Source: Stenogyne calaminthoides (Eukaryota > Streptophyta > Magnoliopsida > Lamiales > Lamiaceae). From it: a DNA stretch of 64,000 bases. The first letter of the stretch is position 1; each line of letters begins with the position of its first letter. Under the pieces are notes generated by a model. It worked only from the letters and a program-made list of their open reading frames with translations, was not told the origin of the DNA and made no database searches. The position numbers and the translations under genes are program-made. The stretch is from assembly GCA_037126765.1 (NCBI GenBank), contig JBBCBC010000024.1, forward strand, positions 22,727,554 through 22,791,553. Direction: 5' to 3'. Below, piece after piece: positions 1-12,280 of the stretch.

Positions 1-43
1 CCAAGAACATGAGACTGCAGCATGGAAATAACGAAAATCTCAC
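1..43 (+). pseudogene. PIF1-like helicase fragment, left-edge copy
   Basis: Encodes the segment just after the Walker B part of PIF1 helicase (reading around KNMRLQHGN). It matches 11090-11132 and 15468-15510. It breaks at exactly the same base as the 11132 copy, passing into the same non-coding spacer. It is the tail of a further tandem unit lying mostly outside the window. Confidence 0.6.
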
Positions 44-952
44 TTTTGCAGCCTATGTGGCGGAACCACGTTAGTCTGTGCAAAACTCAATTTAACCAGA
101 TTATTTCGTTTCAAAATCGTACGCTCTCATTAAAAGTTATTTAATTTTGAATCTGTCTAAATAAATTAATTACAAAAATATTCTTAAAATTATAAAATCA
201 ATTATACAACTTAATATTTTCGTATGTTTAGATATACACACTACATCCCCAATCTACAAAAACATATATAAAATCAATTATACAACTTCATATCATAGTT
301 TTGTATATTTAGATATACGCACTACGTCCCCAATCTATTCTTATATCTTTATATTTATTTTGATTATCTTTATATTTATTTTGATTTATATTAGATCTTA
401 ATACGAAAACATATATTCTTAATTAAGATTTCAAATCGCATGCACGTATCCATGCCCTAATCTACTCTTTCATATATATATATATATATATATTCACGCT
501 CAATTCTAATTCTGCATATCATCATAATCACCCGTAAGGAATATTGAGGTTAGTAATTTGAGTTATGAATTAGTTAGGTTTATTGCAATTGTGTAATTAT
601 TTTGTATATTATGAGTTTTTTCATATTTATTTATGTTTTTATTGTACACTTGGATGTTATATTATTGCTCACTTTTCTATACTTTGATAATATTGAGGTT
701 AGTAATTTGAGTTATGAATTGTTATATTTATTGCAATTGCAATTATTTTGTATATTGGGGAGTTTTTTATATTGATTTCTATTTTTATTGTACACTTTGA
801 TGTTATATTATTGTTCCTTTGTTCTATACTTCGATAATTCTAATTTTTTTTTTATTCATATTATTTTGTGTCCTCAAAATTATTAGTCTTTTTACTATTT
901 TTATTTTACACTTTGATGTAATATTATTGTTCTCATCAAAATAATTTAAAAC

Positions 953-1037
953 ATGACTTCTACATTCTCTTCCATTCGTGAGATTAGCATCGAGAAGGAC
1001 ACATGGACATGAAAAGTTAAGATTGCAAGGATGTGGA
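953..1037 (+). pseudogene. RPA-like exon 1 (Helitron), left half, split by copia
   Basis: An ATG at 953 opens a reading frame beginning MTSTFSSIREISIEKDTWT, resembling the start of the RPA70/DUF223-type OB-fold proteins carried by plant Helitrons. A stop follows in the next codon. The exon is cut at 1037 by the copia element and resumes at 8390-8452. The uninterrupted counterpart is 12038-12181. Family assignment is by recall of RPA-like starts and by position next to PIF1. Confidence 0.5.
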
Positions 1038-2567
1038 TGTTAGTGTTAGTGTCTAGAGACAATCTTTTGTAAGGACATAATCTTTCGAGATAATATTGAT
1101 ATTGGTTTAATATTATTATTTGTTTAATATTAAATATATGGTGTTACCTCATTAGAATATTATGTTTGATTGTTTGCATTTATTCTTATATGTGTTCCCC
1201 TGAATCACTTCTGTCATTGAGTGAGTGAGAACTCAGATGACTTAATCATGATTCTTAAATAGCCCCAATTCTAGGATCATCAAGAAAGGGATATTGATGA
1301 TCTGATGGAGATTGGTGTGCGATCTGCATCATACTCTTAGAGTGTAGTAAGATCTCACTTACTACGAGATACTAGGTATCTCATGATGGATCTTGAAAAT
1401 ACCTAGGGGTATTGGTATACCCGTCAGAAACCGTTTGATGTAGTTATACTATATGTAATAACTGGGTGTCTCGGTTAGTGGGAGCGATCGATACTCCTTT
1501 GACTTGAGGTCATCCGCGACATGTGTGGAATGATGAACTTTGACCAAGGCCAAACACTTGCACCCGTCTATGGGTAGATATGGCTTGGATTGGGTTCATC
1601 AGTGAAGTGCATGTTCGCGATAGTTGAACCAAGAAAAGGATTCATTCCTCAAAGTGGATTTAGAGAATACTCACTCATCATAATTGGATCTGAAGTCGTT
1701 GGACGATGCATGTCAACTTAGACTTTGTGACTAAGTGTGACACTAATTATCAATTAGTGATTTGAGATAAATCGATTAAGTTATTTGAATAGACACTTCA
1801 TCATGTTCAAGACTAATCAGTATTCGTGAATAAAAGGGATGTCGCAATTGCTAACGTTACATTTACATGTAGTTGCATGTTTTACCATGATGTCACCGTA
1901 TATTGAGAAATGCCCGATTTATTGACTAGGGTTCAATTAAGGCCAGATTAGTTTATTAATCGCTTCGATATATTAGTTGGTTGATTAAATGTTAAATTGG
2001 ATTTAATATTTAATTTATGGAGAAGAAATTGATAATAGATTAATTTGGAATTAATTATTATTAATATCATTTAATTGAATTAGGTTTAATTAAATAAGAA
2101 TTCCCAATAATTATATTTGGAATATAATTATAGGATTTAATGTATATGGAAATAAATCGTAGAGATTTTCATATAAGGCATTTAAATCGTAGAGATTTAT
2201 TTAAATAAGGATTAGGGTTTTAATTACCTAATTTTTTTTTAAGATTTAAAATTTGGGCTTCACTATATATCTGAGACTTTGAAATTCACAAATAACGTAA
2301 CTTCACATTCTCTCCATAAGATCTAAAGTTTGGATTTTCCTAATTGATTCAACTTGGGATTCAACACTGACAGAATCGTGCAGATCCGTTCTAGGGGATT
2401 ACGTGAATCCAGTAGTGGATCTATGAATCAATCTATATACTACGATTATTGTAAGATTTCTTGTTATAATTATTGTAATCCTTTACGTGCAATTAACTAT
2501 TCGTTGTTGGTGAGCTTTTAATTTAAACGATCGCGTTCATTCGTGTTCGTATATTCTATATTAAAGC
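1038..2567 (+). repeat. 5' LTR of copia A
   Basis: About 1.53 kb, starting TGTTAGTG. It matches 6773-8384 and the LTRs at 45372-46974 and 50347-51952. It lacks a short stretch present near 7735-7770 of the 3' LTR and differs by many small indels, so the element is old or the consensus is poor. Confidence 0.85.
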
Positions 2568-2569
2568 GG

Positions 2570-2579
2570 TGGTATCGAG
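2570..2579 (+). other. Primer binding site, damaged (initiator Met tRNA)
   Basis: TGGTATCGAG lies just after the 5' LTR. The usual site, intact at 46976, is TGGTATCAGAGC. Here CAGAG reads CGAG, one of many CAG-to-CG differences in the window. Confidence 0.7.
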
Positions 2580-4410
2580 TTGGACTCTTGATTAATTGCA
2601 TAAATTTACGGATATAATTGTGCAAGGGGCACACTCATTAGATGAGACGCACCCCTTATTTGTTTGGCCCCCCCTTTTCGGTTCGTCTTCTTCGTCTCGC
2701 CCAAAGTAGGGTTTTCTCTGGGAGAAACCCCTCCGCCCCGCCGCTGTAATTCGTTATGTGGGCCGCGGTGACGGCGCTCGAGCCAGCGACCTCGGGTCGC
2801 GGCTCGCGCCGGTCGCGCGGGCCCACCTCTTCCGAGTTACCGATTCGCCGATTCGACACCCCCTCTTGAGTCGCGATTCTCTGGTTATTTTTGCCTCTTT
2901 TCGGAGTTGTTCCTCTGATTCTCCTCGAATCGTGGTGGTGCGCCACTGGTTCGTCTCGATTCGGTCTTCACCGCATGATTCCTTTCAAAGCTTGGCCCCT
3001 GTGTCCGTTTTGATTCGATTCATGGCGGCGCGCCACCGGAATCGAGAAAAATCAGTGGCGGCGCGCCGCCGATTCGATTGATGTTTTCTGGTTTCGAACC
3101 AGTTCGAGCGAACGGGGCTGCGGCTTCACGCGCGGCCCCAACCCGTCACTGTATTCGCGGCGGCGAGTCGCCCGCGCGCGAAGGCGGCGACGGCGACTCG
3201 CGCCCGTGTGTCGATTGTGCCGCACCATCGATTTGTCCCTTACTGCCCCTTACTCGATGCATGTGTGTTCTTGGTTTGGGTTTTGTTCTTCTGATGAATT
3301 TTGAATTCTGAGGTTGCCGATTGGGTATTTGGATTGGTTTGGAACTGGTTAAAATTGAAATCTGATTGAACCCTAATAATTGGAACAGTTTTGGGAATTT
3401 TAATTCTGATAAACTGATGAATTGTTGGATGTTTGATTTGGATGACCCGATTGAAAAATGGTTTTGGAAACGAGGCGATGATGAAGGGAGGGCTGTCGAA
3501 ATTGGATTTAGAGACAGTTTTCCGGTCTTGCTTTAGAATTCGGTGAGCGCCGTCAAACAAATATTAAAATAGTTTTAAATTTTAATTGGATTAAATTTTT
3601 AAAATTATATTAAAAGTTGGACTTTTAAAATTATGATTAATTAGATTAATCATATTAATATTAATTGGATTAATTATTAAAATTTAATATTCTAAAATTG
3701 AATTTTAAAATTGATTTTGTTGAAATTCGTTTTAAAAGGAATGATTAAATCTCGATTGTTTAACCTGTTTTAAAATTAATTAGATAAACGTTTTTTCTGG
3801 TCGCATTATAACTATTTGGGTATTGCAGACCAATAACTGTGGGACCGTATTTATTGTTTGGGTAAACGACACCCATATAAGTGTTAGTCAGTGTAAAAAT
3901 CATGTTTGGGTAGGTGGCCGATAATTCTTTCAAATGTGATGTAGATTAACATGTTGGATCTCGATTAATTAATTATCTACATTTTAAAATGTTCTCACTA
4001 AAATATGGTTTTCTATTGATTTGATAAGATGTCTTCCATCAAAATTAAAAAAAAACCAGGAGGTTTGTTCGATAGTATTTAAGGCCCTCGTCTTTTGCTC
4101 GGATCTACATCTAACATAACTTTTATAGGGACGTGTAATGTAAACGATGGCCATAAACCAACTTAACTTTGTTTAACTTCGCCCTGACAAAGGGTAAGGG
4201 GACATCGGTCGAACTAGGTTCGACAAACTAGGAGTTGCAATTTGCAATTGGTTTGGAGACCTCTGGGTTATCTTATTGTGATATTCAACCCTCATTTGGG
4301 ATTATGATAGTAGGAATGTGGATCCTAAAGTCCATTATGATTTATATTGGATATAAATTACCATTATTCTTTAGATTTATGCCGTTGAATATGTGAAAAT
4401 AATTGAGACA
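2580..4410 (+). other. Non-coding leader of copia A with a GC-rich block
   Basis: About 1.8 kb between primer site and pol. Bases 2670-3250 are strikingly GC-rich within an AT-rich element, then the sequence turns AT-rich. It corresponds to the leaders at 46988-48840 and 51966-53819, including decayed versions of the repeated TTGGGTA motif near 3816, 3859 and 3903. Short open frames here come from base composition and have no recognisable domain. Confidence 0.65.
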
Positions 4411-6760
4411 AAATAAATTTGTAAGGTCCATCTTTTGAGCTTTTCCTCTCTTCCAACATTCTTATGGGGATACGCGCTCCAAACCTCAATCTACATTCTA
4501 AATATGATTACATCAAATCAGTTGAGCATACGCCATATGAACGTGGTGTGTGAGAAGCCAAATTTTTCACATATCAAAGCGTGGGGTTGCCCTTCAATTG
4601 TGAAAAAAAGATACTCAGCGATAAAATTTGGAATCCGAAGGTGAAAAAGGTTATCTTGTGGGATATCTAAAGAAGCGAGAGGATATTATTTCTATCTGCA
4701 GAAACAAACAATAATTGTTTACAGGCGCTAGGAGTTCTCGAAGATTTCCATGTCTTCAAGGACCAAAAGCCAGTAAAAAGATAATCTTGAAGAAATTCAA
4801 GAACCACAAGATAACCAGAGACGTCCTTGTCAAAAAGCGTGACATGGAATCGGTGGGAGCATTCAACGGCTCACGTGGTGGAAGTTTATCACTTAGTGAT
4901 CCTCTTTCGGCGATGGGGGGCGTAATTGGAGGATGCATTGCCTTCGAATAAAAAGTGGTGAATGAGAACAACATAGTTCAAACTTCAAGATGCATCGAAA
5001 AAGTGTTGCTCTTGAGGACTCTCCGGGACGTTGATGAAATCGATGCACCACAAAATTTTCGCGATCGGAATATACGGCCGACAACCGCACGACCCGTAAG
5101 TCCACTAGGATTCGTAATCCGCCCACTAGATATTATGGGTTCCTCATAGAGGAACATGACGACGTGGAGATTCGGATAAAAAGAGCGATCCCAGAACTTA
5201 CATCGAGGCTGACATTAGATGTTGAACCGGATAAGTGGCATAAACCGTGAAATCCGAGATGGACTCGATGTACACAAATTAAGTGGGACTTGGTGAAGCT
5301 GGCTAAAAAGGGTAAAACCCATAGGTTGCAAATGGGTTACCTGGCGTAAAGACCGATGCAACAAAGACAAGGTACAAACCTACAAGGCTAGGTTGGTAGC
5401 AAGTTATAATCAACGCGAAGGCATTGGTATGATGAGACTTTTCTCTTTTGTTCTTAAGATCAAGTCCATTCGAATTTTTTTCTTGAAGAAGACATTTAGA
5501 TTATGAGATTTTGCGGATGGATGTCAAAATGACCTTCCTCAATGGAAACATTGATAAGGAGGTGTTTATGACTCAACCAAAAGGTTTTTGTATCTAAGCC
5601 AAAATCTAATCTTGTGTGCAAGCTAAAGCGGTCCATTTATGGATTAAAGCGAAGCTTCTAGGAGTTGGAATCCGATTTGATGAAGTTTTGTCAAATCATT
5701 TGACTTCATCGAAATCGGAAGATCCATGGGTTTATAAAACAGCGATTGGGAGAAATATTGTTTTCATAGTTGTGTATGTCGATGACATACTAATTACGGG
5801 AAACAACATTCCTCTTATCGGTCGGTTAAAGATTGACTATCAAGGACCTTCATGATGAAGGACCTTGGTGAGAGGCATGTTACATCTTAGGGATCAAGAT
5901 CCATAGGATAGATCGAAGATGTTGGGGACATCCTGAGTCAACCCACGTAGATAAGGTCTTAAAAGCGATTTGCGATGGAGAACTCTAAGAGAGGTTCTCT
6001 ACCCAAAGATGTCGTGGGATAAAACTGTCTAAGAAAGATTATCCTTCTACAAAAAGCCGATATCCCCGGCATGAAGGATATACCATATGCATCGCAATTG
6101 GCTCCATCATATGCGCCATGTTGCATGAGCCGGATGTGGCCTTTTATTGCAACTTCTTGGTAGATACCGGCGAGAATCCAGTGAACCTCCTTTGGATTCT
6201 TTGTCAAGAACATTCTTAAGTACCTTAGGCGTCTAAAGAATTGTTTTCTTGGTCCACGGAGAACGATCGAGCTAGTTGCAACTTCATTTATCGTCTGATT
6301 TTCCAATCCGATTGTGATGATTACAAATCCGCAGTCGGGCTATATTTCGTTCTCAATGGTGGGGAGGTTAGTTGGAATAGTTCCAAACAAGAGACTACAT
6401 AAATTCAACAACCGGCCGAAAGTACATTCTTTGCTGCGAAGCGGCCAAAGAAGTTGTGCGGATAAAACGGTTCTTAAATGAACTAGGGGTAGTTAGAAGG
6501 CTAGTAGTCCAATAAAAGTTGTATTGTGACAATCTTTGGTGCGGTTCGCAAGCTAAGGAATCGAGATCAATAACGAGAAACAAGCATAATTGAGGCGTTA
6601 TCACTTGATAAGGGAGATAATCGATAGATGAGAGATAGAGTTAGAACGTGTCCCAGCGGAGGATAATCTGGTGATCCTTTCACGAGGCTTTGAGTGTCCA
6701 TGTACACACTAGACATTTTGATGGTCTAGGGGTTAGACATGTAGGTGATTGGCTCTAGTT
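4411..6760 (+). pseudogene. Copia pol pseudogene (integrase C-term, RT, RNase H)
   Basis: Fragments in several frames are recognisable in copia order. 4435-4644: integrase C-terminal region with WGYALQTSIYILN and the AWGCPS motif. Around 5520-5560: RT motif with FLNGN. 5616-5855: the catalytic box, reading VVYVDDILITG. 5870-6120: RT connection. 6300-6710: RNase H remnants (YCDN, then an ADPFT-like end). Everything upstream of the integrase C-terminus (gag, protease, zinc-finger and catalytic core) is absent, joined directly to the leader near 4410. Many stops and frameshifts make it non-functional as written. Confidence 0.85.
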
Positions 6761-6772
6761 CAAGTGGAAGAT

Positions 6773-8384
6773 TGTTAGTGTTAGTGTCCTAGACAATCTT
6801 TTGTAGGACATAGTACTTTCGAGATAATATTGATATTGGTTTAATATTATTATTTGTTTAATATTAAATGTATGGCGTTACACTCATTAGAATATTATGT
6901 TTGATTCTTTGCATTTATTCTTATATGTGTTCCCTCGAATCACTTCTTTGTCATTGAGTGAGTGAGAACTTCGGATGACTTAAGCATGATTCTTAAATAA
7001 CCCCAATCGAGGATCATCAAGAAAAGGGATATTGATGATGCAATGGAGATGGTGTGCGATCTGCATCATACTCTTAGAGAGTGTAGTAAGATCTCACTTA
7101 CTACGAGATCTTAGGTATCTCATGATGGATGCACAAATACCTTAGAGGGTATTTGTATACCCATCCAGAAACCGATTTGATGTAGTTCCACTATATGTGT
7201 CTACGGGTGTCTCGGTTAGTGGGAGGCGACGCGATACTCCTTGACTTGAGGTCAATACGCACAACATGTGTGGAGTGATAAACTTTGACCATGGGACGCT
7301 TGCACCCGTCTATGGGTAGATATGGCTTGGATTGGGTTCATCACGCGAAGTGCGTATGCGTGTGGTAGTTGAACCAAGAAAAGGATTCATTCCTCAAAGT
7401 GGATTTAGAGAGAATACTCACCTTCTCATCATAATTGGATCTAAGTCATTAGCCAATGCACGTCAAGTTAGACTTTGTGACTAAGTGTGACCTTAATGAT
7501 CAATTAGTGATTTGAGATAAATCGATTAAGTTATTTGAATAGACACTTCATCATGTTCAAGACTAATCGAGTATCCCGTGAATGAAAGGAGGTAATCACA
7601 ATTGCCCACGTTACGATTCTGGTAGTTGCATGTTTCTCATAGCGTACCCTCATATATTGAGAATGTCGATTTATTGACTAGGGGTTCAATTAAGACCGTT
7701 AGTTTGACTAATCACTTTCGATATATGAGGGGCCTATGGGTCACACAACAAGTAGTTCTCTTTTACGGATTATAGTTGGTTGATTAAATGTTAAATTGGA
7801 TTTAATATATAATTTATGGAGAAGAAATTAATAATAGATTAATTTGGAATTAATTATTATTAATAGCATTTAATTGAATTGGATTTAATAAAATAAGAAT
7901 TCCCAATAATTATATTTGGAATATAATTATAGGATTTAATGTATATGGAAATAAATCGTAGAAATTTTCATATATGGCATTTAAATAAAGTAGAGATTTA
8001 TATGGGGAAATAAATCGTAGAGATTTATTTAAATAAGGATTAGGGTTTTAATTACCTAATTGAGCTAGCTTAAGATTTAAGCCGAGCCTCCTCTATATAT
8101 ACATACTCTTGGGAATTCACAAATAACGTAACCATATTCTCTCCATAAGATCTAAAGTTTGGATTTTCTAATTTGATTCAACTTGGGATTCATCTTGTGT
8201 AATCGTCTTGAGATCCGTTCTGGGGATTACGTGGATACCATAGTGGAGGAATCGTACTACAATTATTGTAAGATTTCTTGTTATGATTATTGTAATCCTT
8301 TACGTGCAGGCAATTAACATTAGTTGTTGGTGAACTTTAATTTCATTGGCATGTATTACGTGTTTACGTGCCTCTATATTCAAC
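6773..8384 (+). repeat. 3' LTR of copia A
   Basis: About 1.61 kb, starting TGTTAGTG after a purine-rich tract at 6762-6772 and ending TTCAAC directly before TSD GTGGA. Other family members end in CAACA, so the last A appears lost. Confidence 0.85.
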
Positions 8385-8389
8385 GTGGA

Positions 8390-8452
8390 TAGTGTTTAGG
8401 TAAAATTTCGGGGAAAGACAAGTTGTCTTTGTCAACTTATCTTGATCGATGA
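8390..8452 (+). pseudogene. RPA-like exon 1, right half
   Basis: Continues the exon broken at 1037, in the frame equivalent to 12116-12181 (KDKLSCQLILIDEE there, altered here by small indels). The splice-donor GTATAT present in the second copy at 12182 is not preserved. Confidence 0.45.
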
Positions 8453-8932
8453 AGAGGAATTTAACTATCGCCTAATTTTTTTTATACATTATCTAAAAAT
8501 TTGTAGTTGTTTTAATATTTACCCCTGTTGCATGTCTAATAGGATTAATGTTTTAATTTTATAAAAATATTAAATGTATTTTTATTTTTTTGTTATCCCT
8601 GTTGCATGTCTAATAGGATTAATGTTTTAATAAAAAAAAATTAATGATTTGATAGTTTTTATACATAAAAAATTAAATATATATATATATATATCTTTAA
8701 AGGATATCTTAAATATTTTCTTTAATTACATTAAATTATATTAACTTTCTTTATCCATAATAACCATGATAACTACGAGTAACTCATATTTGAATATTTT
8801 ACCACCTCTACAAATCAATTGAAAAATTTAATTTAATTTGCAGAGTATAAGATTTGTGAACAACACATAATTTCGTCTCTATGTACAATTATAGTTCAAT
8901 TGACAAAGACATATTAAAGTTTCTTGACATTA
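8453..8932 (+). other. Helitron spacer, AT-rich, non-coding
   Basis: Matches 12182-12275 plus 13981-14400 in the second unit. It holds a local repeat of a ~30-base segment containing TAATAGGATTAATGTTTTAA and a short AT run. No coding signal was seen. Confidence 0.6.
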
Positions 8933-8941
8933 TTCTAATTA

Positions 8942-10024
8942 GGGCTTTTCTACGATTAGGGAGCGACTTACCATACTTCCGACGTCGAGATATTCAATAA
9001 AAAGTTGTCACATCATTTAACCCGCTATTGGCGATATAGTTTCGCCATGAGACTAAATAATTAATTTTTTAATAAAAAGATTAAATTATTGAAATATCCT
9101 TATAATATATATTTTTTTAAAACACAAAATTTATAAATTTAAAAACTTACTATTCATGTAAAATTAATAAAAACCCATTTCCTTTCGCGAATCAAATATC
9201 GAAGAACTCGATTTACTTATTTCTTAATTTATTCTCCAAATCAAATGAAGAACCCTAATTTTTATTTTTCTTTTAATAGATCATCAAGAACCTAGATTAT
9301 ATCATACTATCCCCATACACGAGAAATCATAAATCTATGTATCATCATCCATTTTTTTGTGTCGTCTTCTCCTTTTTCTCAAGCGTGGCATTGGAGATGG
9401 TCTGCGAGCAAAAATCATGGCAACAACTCGATGATGCGGTTGTTAAATTATTCAATACAAGATTTGCGAGGCTCAATTCGATAATATTATGTCTGAAATA
9501 GAATTACTCAAGCATACAAAAGAAAATTTTGAAAAGAAATAGAGAAATGTTAACAAGGAGAGAGATTGAGCGTGAAGAGGCGAAGGCGGCATTGTTTTGA
9601 GTTCGAAGAGGGAGAAAGGAAAATTTTCAAGATTTTCGTCTTTGTCCAAATCAATCTTCCTCCATCCTCACCCTGATTCACTCGCCTTCAGATTTGAGTC
9701 AAAATGGATTTCTCCCAAAATAATTAGGGCTCGATGAATACGCATGTTTGAATAGGATATCAGGAATTGTAATTATATTTAAAAGTTTGTAATATAAAAA
9801 TGAAATATTAATAAAAAGATACATGTGATATTTTTTTTTTATTGAAGGGATAATTTCGTGATTTTATAATTATAAATTTAATTTATTTGTTGGGCGATGC
9901 AATGCGATTGCAGTATGCACAATGCAAACGCACTAATGCAAAGTGAAATCATCTAAAAATAAAATTGCACGTTAGATCGTTGATCCAACGGTAATCAAAA
10001 GATTTCCTGACCATAGAAGATCCC
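8942..10024 (+). mobile_element. Non-autonomous Mutator-like element
   Basis: This 1083-bp block is absent from the equivalent place in the second Helitron unit (near 14400). It is flanked by identical 9-bp duplications TTCTAATTA (8933-8941 and 10025-10033). The ends form an imperfect inverted repeat: GGGCTTTTCTACGATTAGGG left, and GGGATCTTCTATGGTCAGG read inward from the right. A 9-bp TSD and imperfect TIRs fit the Mutator superfamily. No transposase is visible. Bases 9360-9700 are less AT-rich and could be a captured gene piece, but I do not recognise it. Confidence 0.75.
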
Positions 10025-10077
10025 TTCTAATTAATTGTTGAATTCTTTTTTATATTGAATTAATTGAATTCAATACA

Positions 10078-10388
10078 GGGAAATAAAATACAAAGTCACA
10101 ATCCAAAAGTACTTAATCAAGAAGATTGAGAGGAAACTCAAAGAATGCGACACTTACATTCTCTCAAATTTTGGTATTAGTCTTAATAATGAGGATATAC
10201 AGATGACAAATCATAATTATAAACTCGACTTCCATTTCAATACTGATATTCATAGATGTTCCGAATTTGTATTGATAAAATCTAAATTTCAATTCATGAG
10301 TTTAGATGACATAAATGTACAGACTACGGATAAAGCACAAAAAGTAACATGTTCGAATATACATACCTTCTTATTATTTATATCTTAA
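10078..10388 (+). pseudogene. RPA-like exon 2 (Helitron), unit 1
   Basis: Open frame reading through YILSNFGISLNNEDIQ and then YKLDFHFNTDIHR. This resembles the NFG...K.NF region of Helitron-borne RPA-like OB-fold proteins. The counterpart is 14454-14757, where an extra TA breaks the frame. It lies just upstream of the PIF1 part, as expected. It lacks its upstream exon in frame and a downstream continuation, so it is an exon remnant and not a gene. Confidence 0.5.
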
Positions 10389-10504
10389 AGTAATATATTA
10401 TTATATTAAGATATAATTTAGTGTATATAATTAAGCAATTTATTTACAGATATCTTTGCGTTCGTGGTAACAATTTATGATATCAAGACGATCGTGGAGA
10501 CTTG

Positions 10505-11132
10505 ACAAATGAGCATGAAACGTTATGTTCCACACTAACGGATGAGCAAAGTGACGTGCTAGAGGAAATCCTCGAAGCTGTTTGGTTGGATAGGGGCGAA
10601 ATATTTTTCTTATATGGCTATGGCGGAACATGCAAGACTTTCGTATGACAAACACTTTCGGCAACCATATATAAGATCTCAAGGAAATATAGTCCTTAAT
10701 GTCGCATCAAGTGGAATAATAGTTCTACTGTTACCCGGAGGATGTACAACGCACTCAAGATTCACTATACCAATTAATCTAAATGAGTCGTCCACCTGTC
10801 AAATAAGGCCCGGTACAGAATTGGCAGAACTAATAATAAAGGCAAAACTCATAATATGAGATGAGACACCGATGACTAAAAAATTTGCATTTGAAGCTTT
10901 GGACAGAAGTCTCAAAGACATTGTTAGATGTCCTGATGGGTTAATGTCTGCTTTACCATTCGGGGGAAAGACAGTGGTTCTGGGAGGAGATTTCAGACAA
11001 ATACTACCTGTAATACCAAAGGGAACAAGAGAAGATATTGTCCACTCTAATTCATCATATATGTTGGAACATTGCAAAGTATTGTGACTAACCAAGAACA
11101 TGAGACTGCAGCATGGAAATAACGATTCTCAC
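10505..11132 (+). pseudogene. PIF1-like helicase, N-terminal half, unit 1
   Basis: Plus-strand pieces follow the PIF1 order. DEQSDVLEEILEAV is followed at about 10611-10640 by the Walker A region, reading GYGGTCKT with Cys in place of the usual Gly. Then come NVASSGI, LLLPGGCTTHSRF, PINLNESSTC, the Walker B region (its Trp codon is now TGA, near 10856), FEALDRSLKDI and the QILPVIPKGTRED segment. The frame shifts near 10650. The copy stops at 11132, before the C-terminal helicase motifs. Confidence 0.8.
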
Positions 11133-12037
11133 TTTTTCAGCCTATGAGGCGGAACCACTTTAGTCTGCGCAAAGCCCAATTTAACCAGATTATTTCGTTT
11201 CAAAATCGTACGCTCTCATTAAAAGTTATTTAATTTTGAATCTGTTTAAATAAATTAATTATAAAGATATTCTTAAAATTATAAAATCAATTATACAACT
11301 TAATATTTTCGTATGTTTAGATATACACACTACGTCCCCAATTTACAAAAAACATATATAAAATCAATTATAGAAATTCATATCATAGTTTTGTATATTT
11401 AGATATACACACTACGTCCCCAATCTATTCTTATATCTTTATATTTATTTTGATTATCTTTATATTTATTTTGATTTATATTAGATTTTAATACGAAAAC
11501 ATATATTCTTAATTAAGATTTCAAATCACATGCACGTATCTATGCCCATATATATATATATATAAATATATATACTCACGCTCCAATTCTAATTCTGCAT
11601 ATCATCATAATCACTTCGTAACGAATATTGAGGTTAGTAATTTGAGTTATGAATTAGTTATGTTTATTGCAATTGTGTAATTATTTTGTATATTAAGAGT
11701 TTTTTTCATATTTATTTATGTTTTTATTGTACACTTGGATGTTATATTATTGTTCACTTTTCTATACTTTGATAATATTGAGGTTAGTAATTTGAGTTAT
11801 GAATTGGTTATATTTATTGCAATTACGCAATTATTTTGTATATTGCAGGGAGTTTTTTATATTGATTTCTATTTTTATTGTACACTTTGATGTTATATTA
11901 TTGTTCACTGTTCTATACTTCGATAATTCTAATTTTTTTATTCATATTATTTTGTGTCCTCGAATTATTAGTCTTTTTACTATTTTTATTTTACACTTTG
12001 ATGTAATATTATTGTTCTCATCAAAATAATTTAGAAC
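11133..12037 (+). other. Helitron spacer upstream of RPA-like exon, unit 2
   Basis: AT-rich, non-coding. It has a duplicated ~130-base segment (GAATATTGAGGTTAGTAATT near 11621 and ATATTGAGGTTAGTAATT near 11776), also present at 541-800 in unit 1. It may be promoter or 5' UTR of the RPA-like gene; no clear TATA box could be assigned. Confidence 0.45.
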
Positions 12038-12181
12038 ATGGCTTCTACATTCTCTTCCATTCGAGATTAACATCGAGAAGGACACATGCACTTGAAAAGT
12101 TAAGATTGCAAGGGCGTGGATAGCCAAAAAATTTCGGGGAAAGACAAGTTGTCTTGTCAACTTATCTTGATTGATGAAGAG
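12038..12181 (+). pseudogene. RPA-like exon 1 (Helitron), unit 2
   Basis: ATG at 12038 with MASTFSSI, then a frameshift near 12066. After a further shift, KDKLSCQLILIDEE runs to a plausible splice donor (AG then GTATAT at 12182). The arrangement resembles the first OB-fold exon of Helitron RPA-like proteins. This copy keeps the site into which copia A inserted in unit 1. Confidence 0.5.
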
Positions 12182-12280
12182 GTATATAAGTATATAACTA
12201 TTCTTTAATTTTTTTTTTTTATACATTTTATCTAAAATTTGTAGTTGTTTTAATATTTTACCCCATTGCATGTCTAATAG

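Larger units (their letters stand above)
1038..8384 (+). mobile_element. Ty1/copia retrotransposon A, degraded
   Basis: Bounded by LTRs starting TGTTAGTGTTAGTG and flanked by 5-bp target duplications GTGGA at 1033-1037 and 8385-8389. The intact target survives in the second Helitron unit near 12116. A Met-tRNA primer site follows the 5' LTR, and a purine-rich AAGTGGAAGAT precedes the 3' LTR. Gag, protease and most of integrase are missing. The rest of pol is full of stops and frameshifts. Integrase, then reverse transcriptase, then RNase H is the copia order. Confidence 0.88.
44..11132 (+). repeat. Helitron tandem unit 1
   Basis: Runs from the spacer after the first helicase breakpoint to the second. 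Removing the copia insertion (7347 bp plus 5-bp TSD) and the Mutator-like insertion (1083 bp plus 9-bp TSD) leaves about 2645 bp, nearly the same as unit 2. Order: AT-rich spacer, RPA-like exon 1, intron-like spacer, RPA-like exon 2, PIF1 N-terminal part. Confidence 0.7.

Noticed and set aside
2656..3311. Several open frames on both strands in a GC-rich stretch
   Set aside because: They lie in the leader of copia A, have Arg/Ser/Pro-rich composition, show no domain, and the equivalent regions at 47150 and 52130 do not keep the same frames.
10203..10388. Stand-alone small gene
   Set aside because: It is the open part of an RPA-like exon belonging to the Helitron remnant; the second copy is frameshifted.
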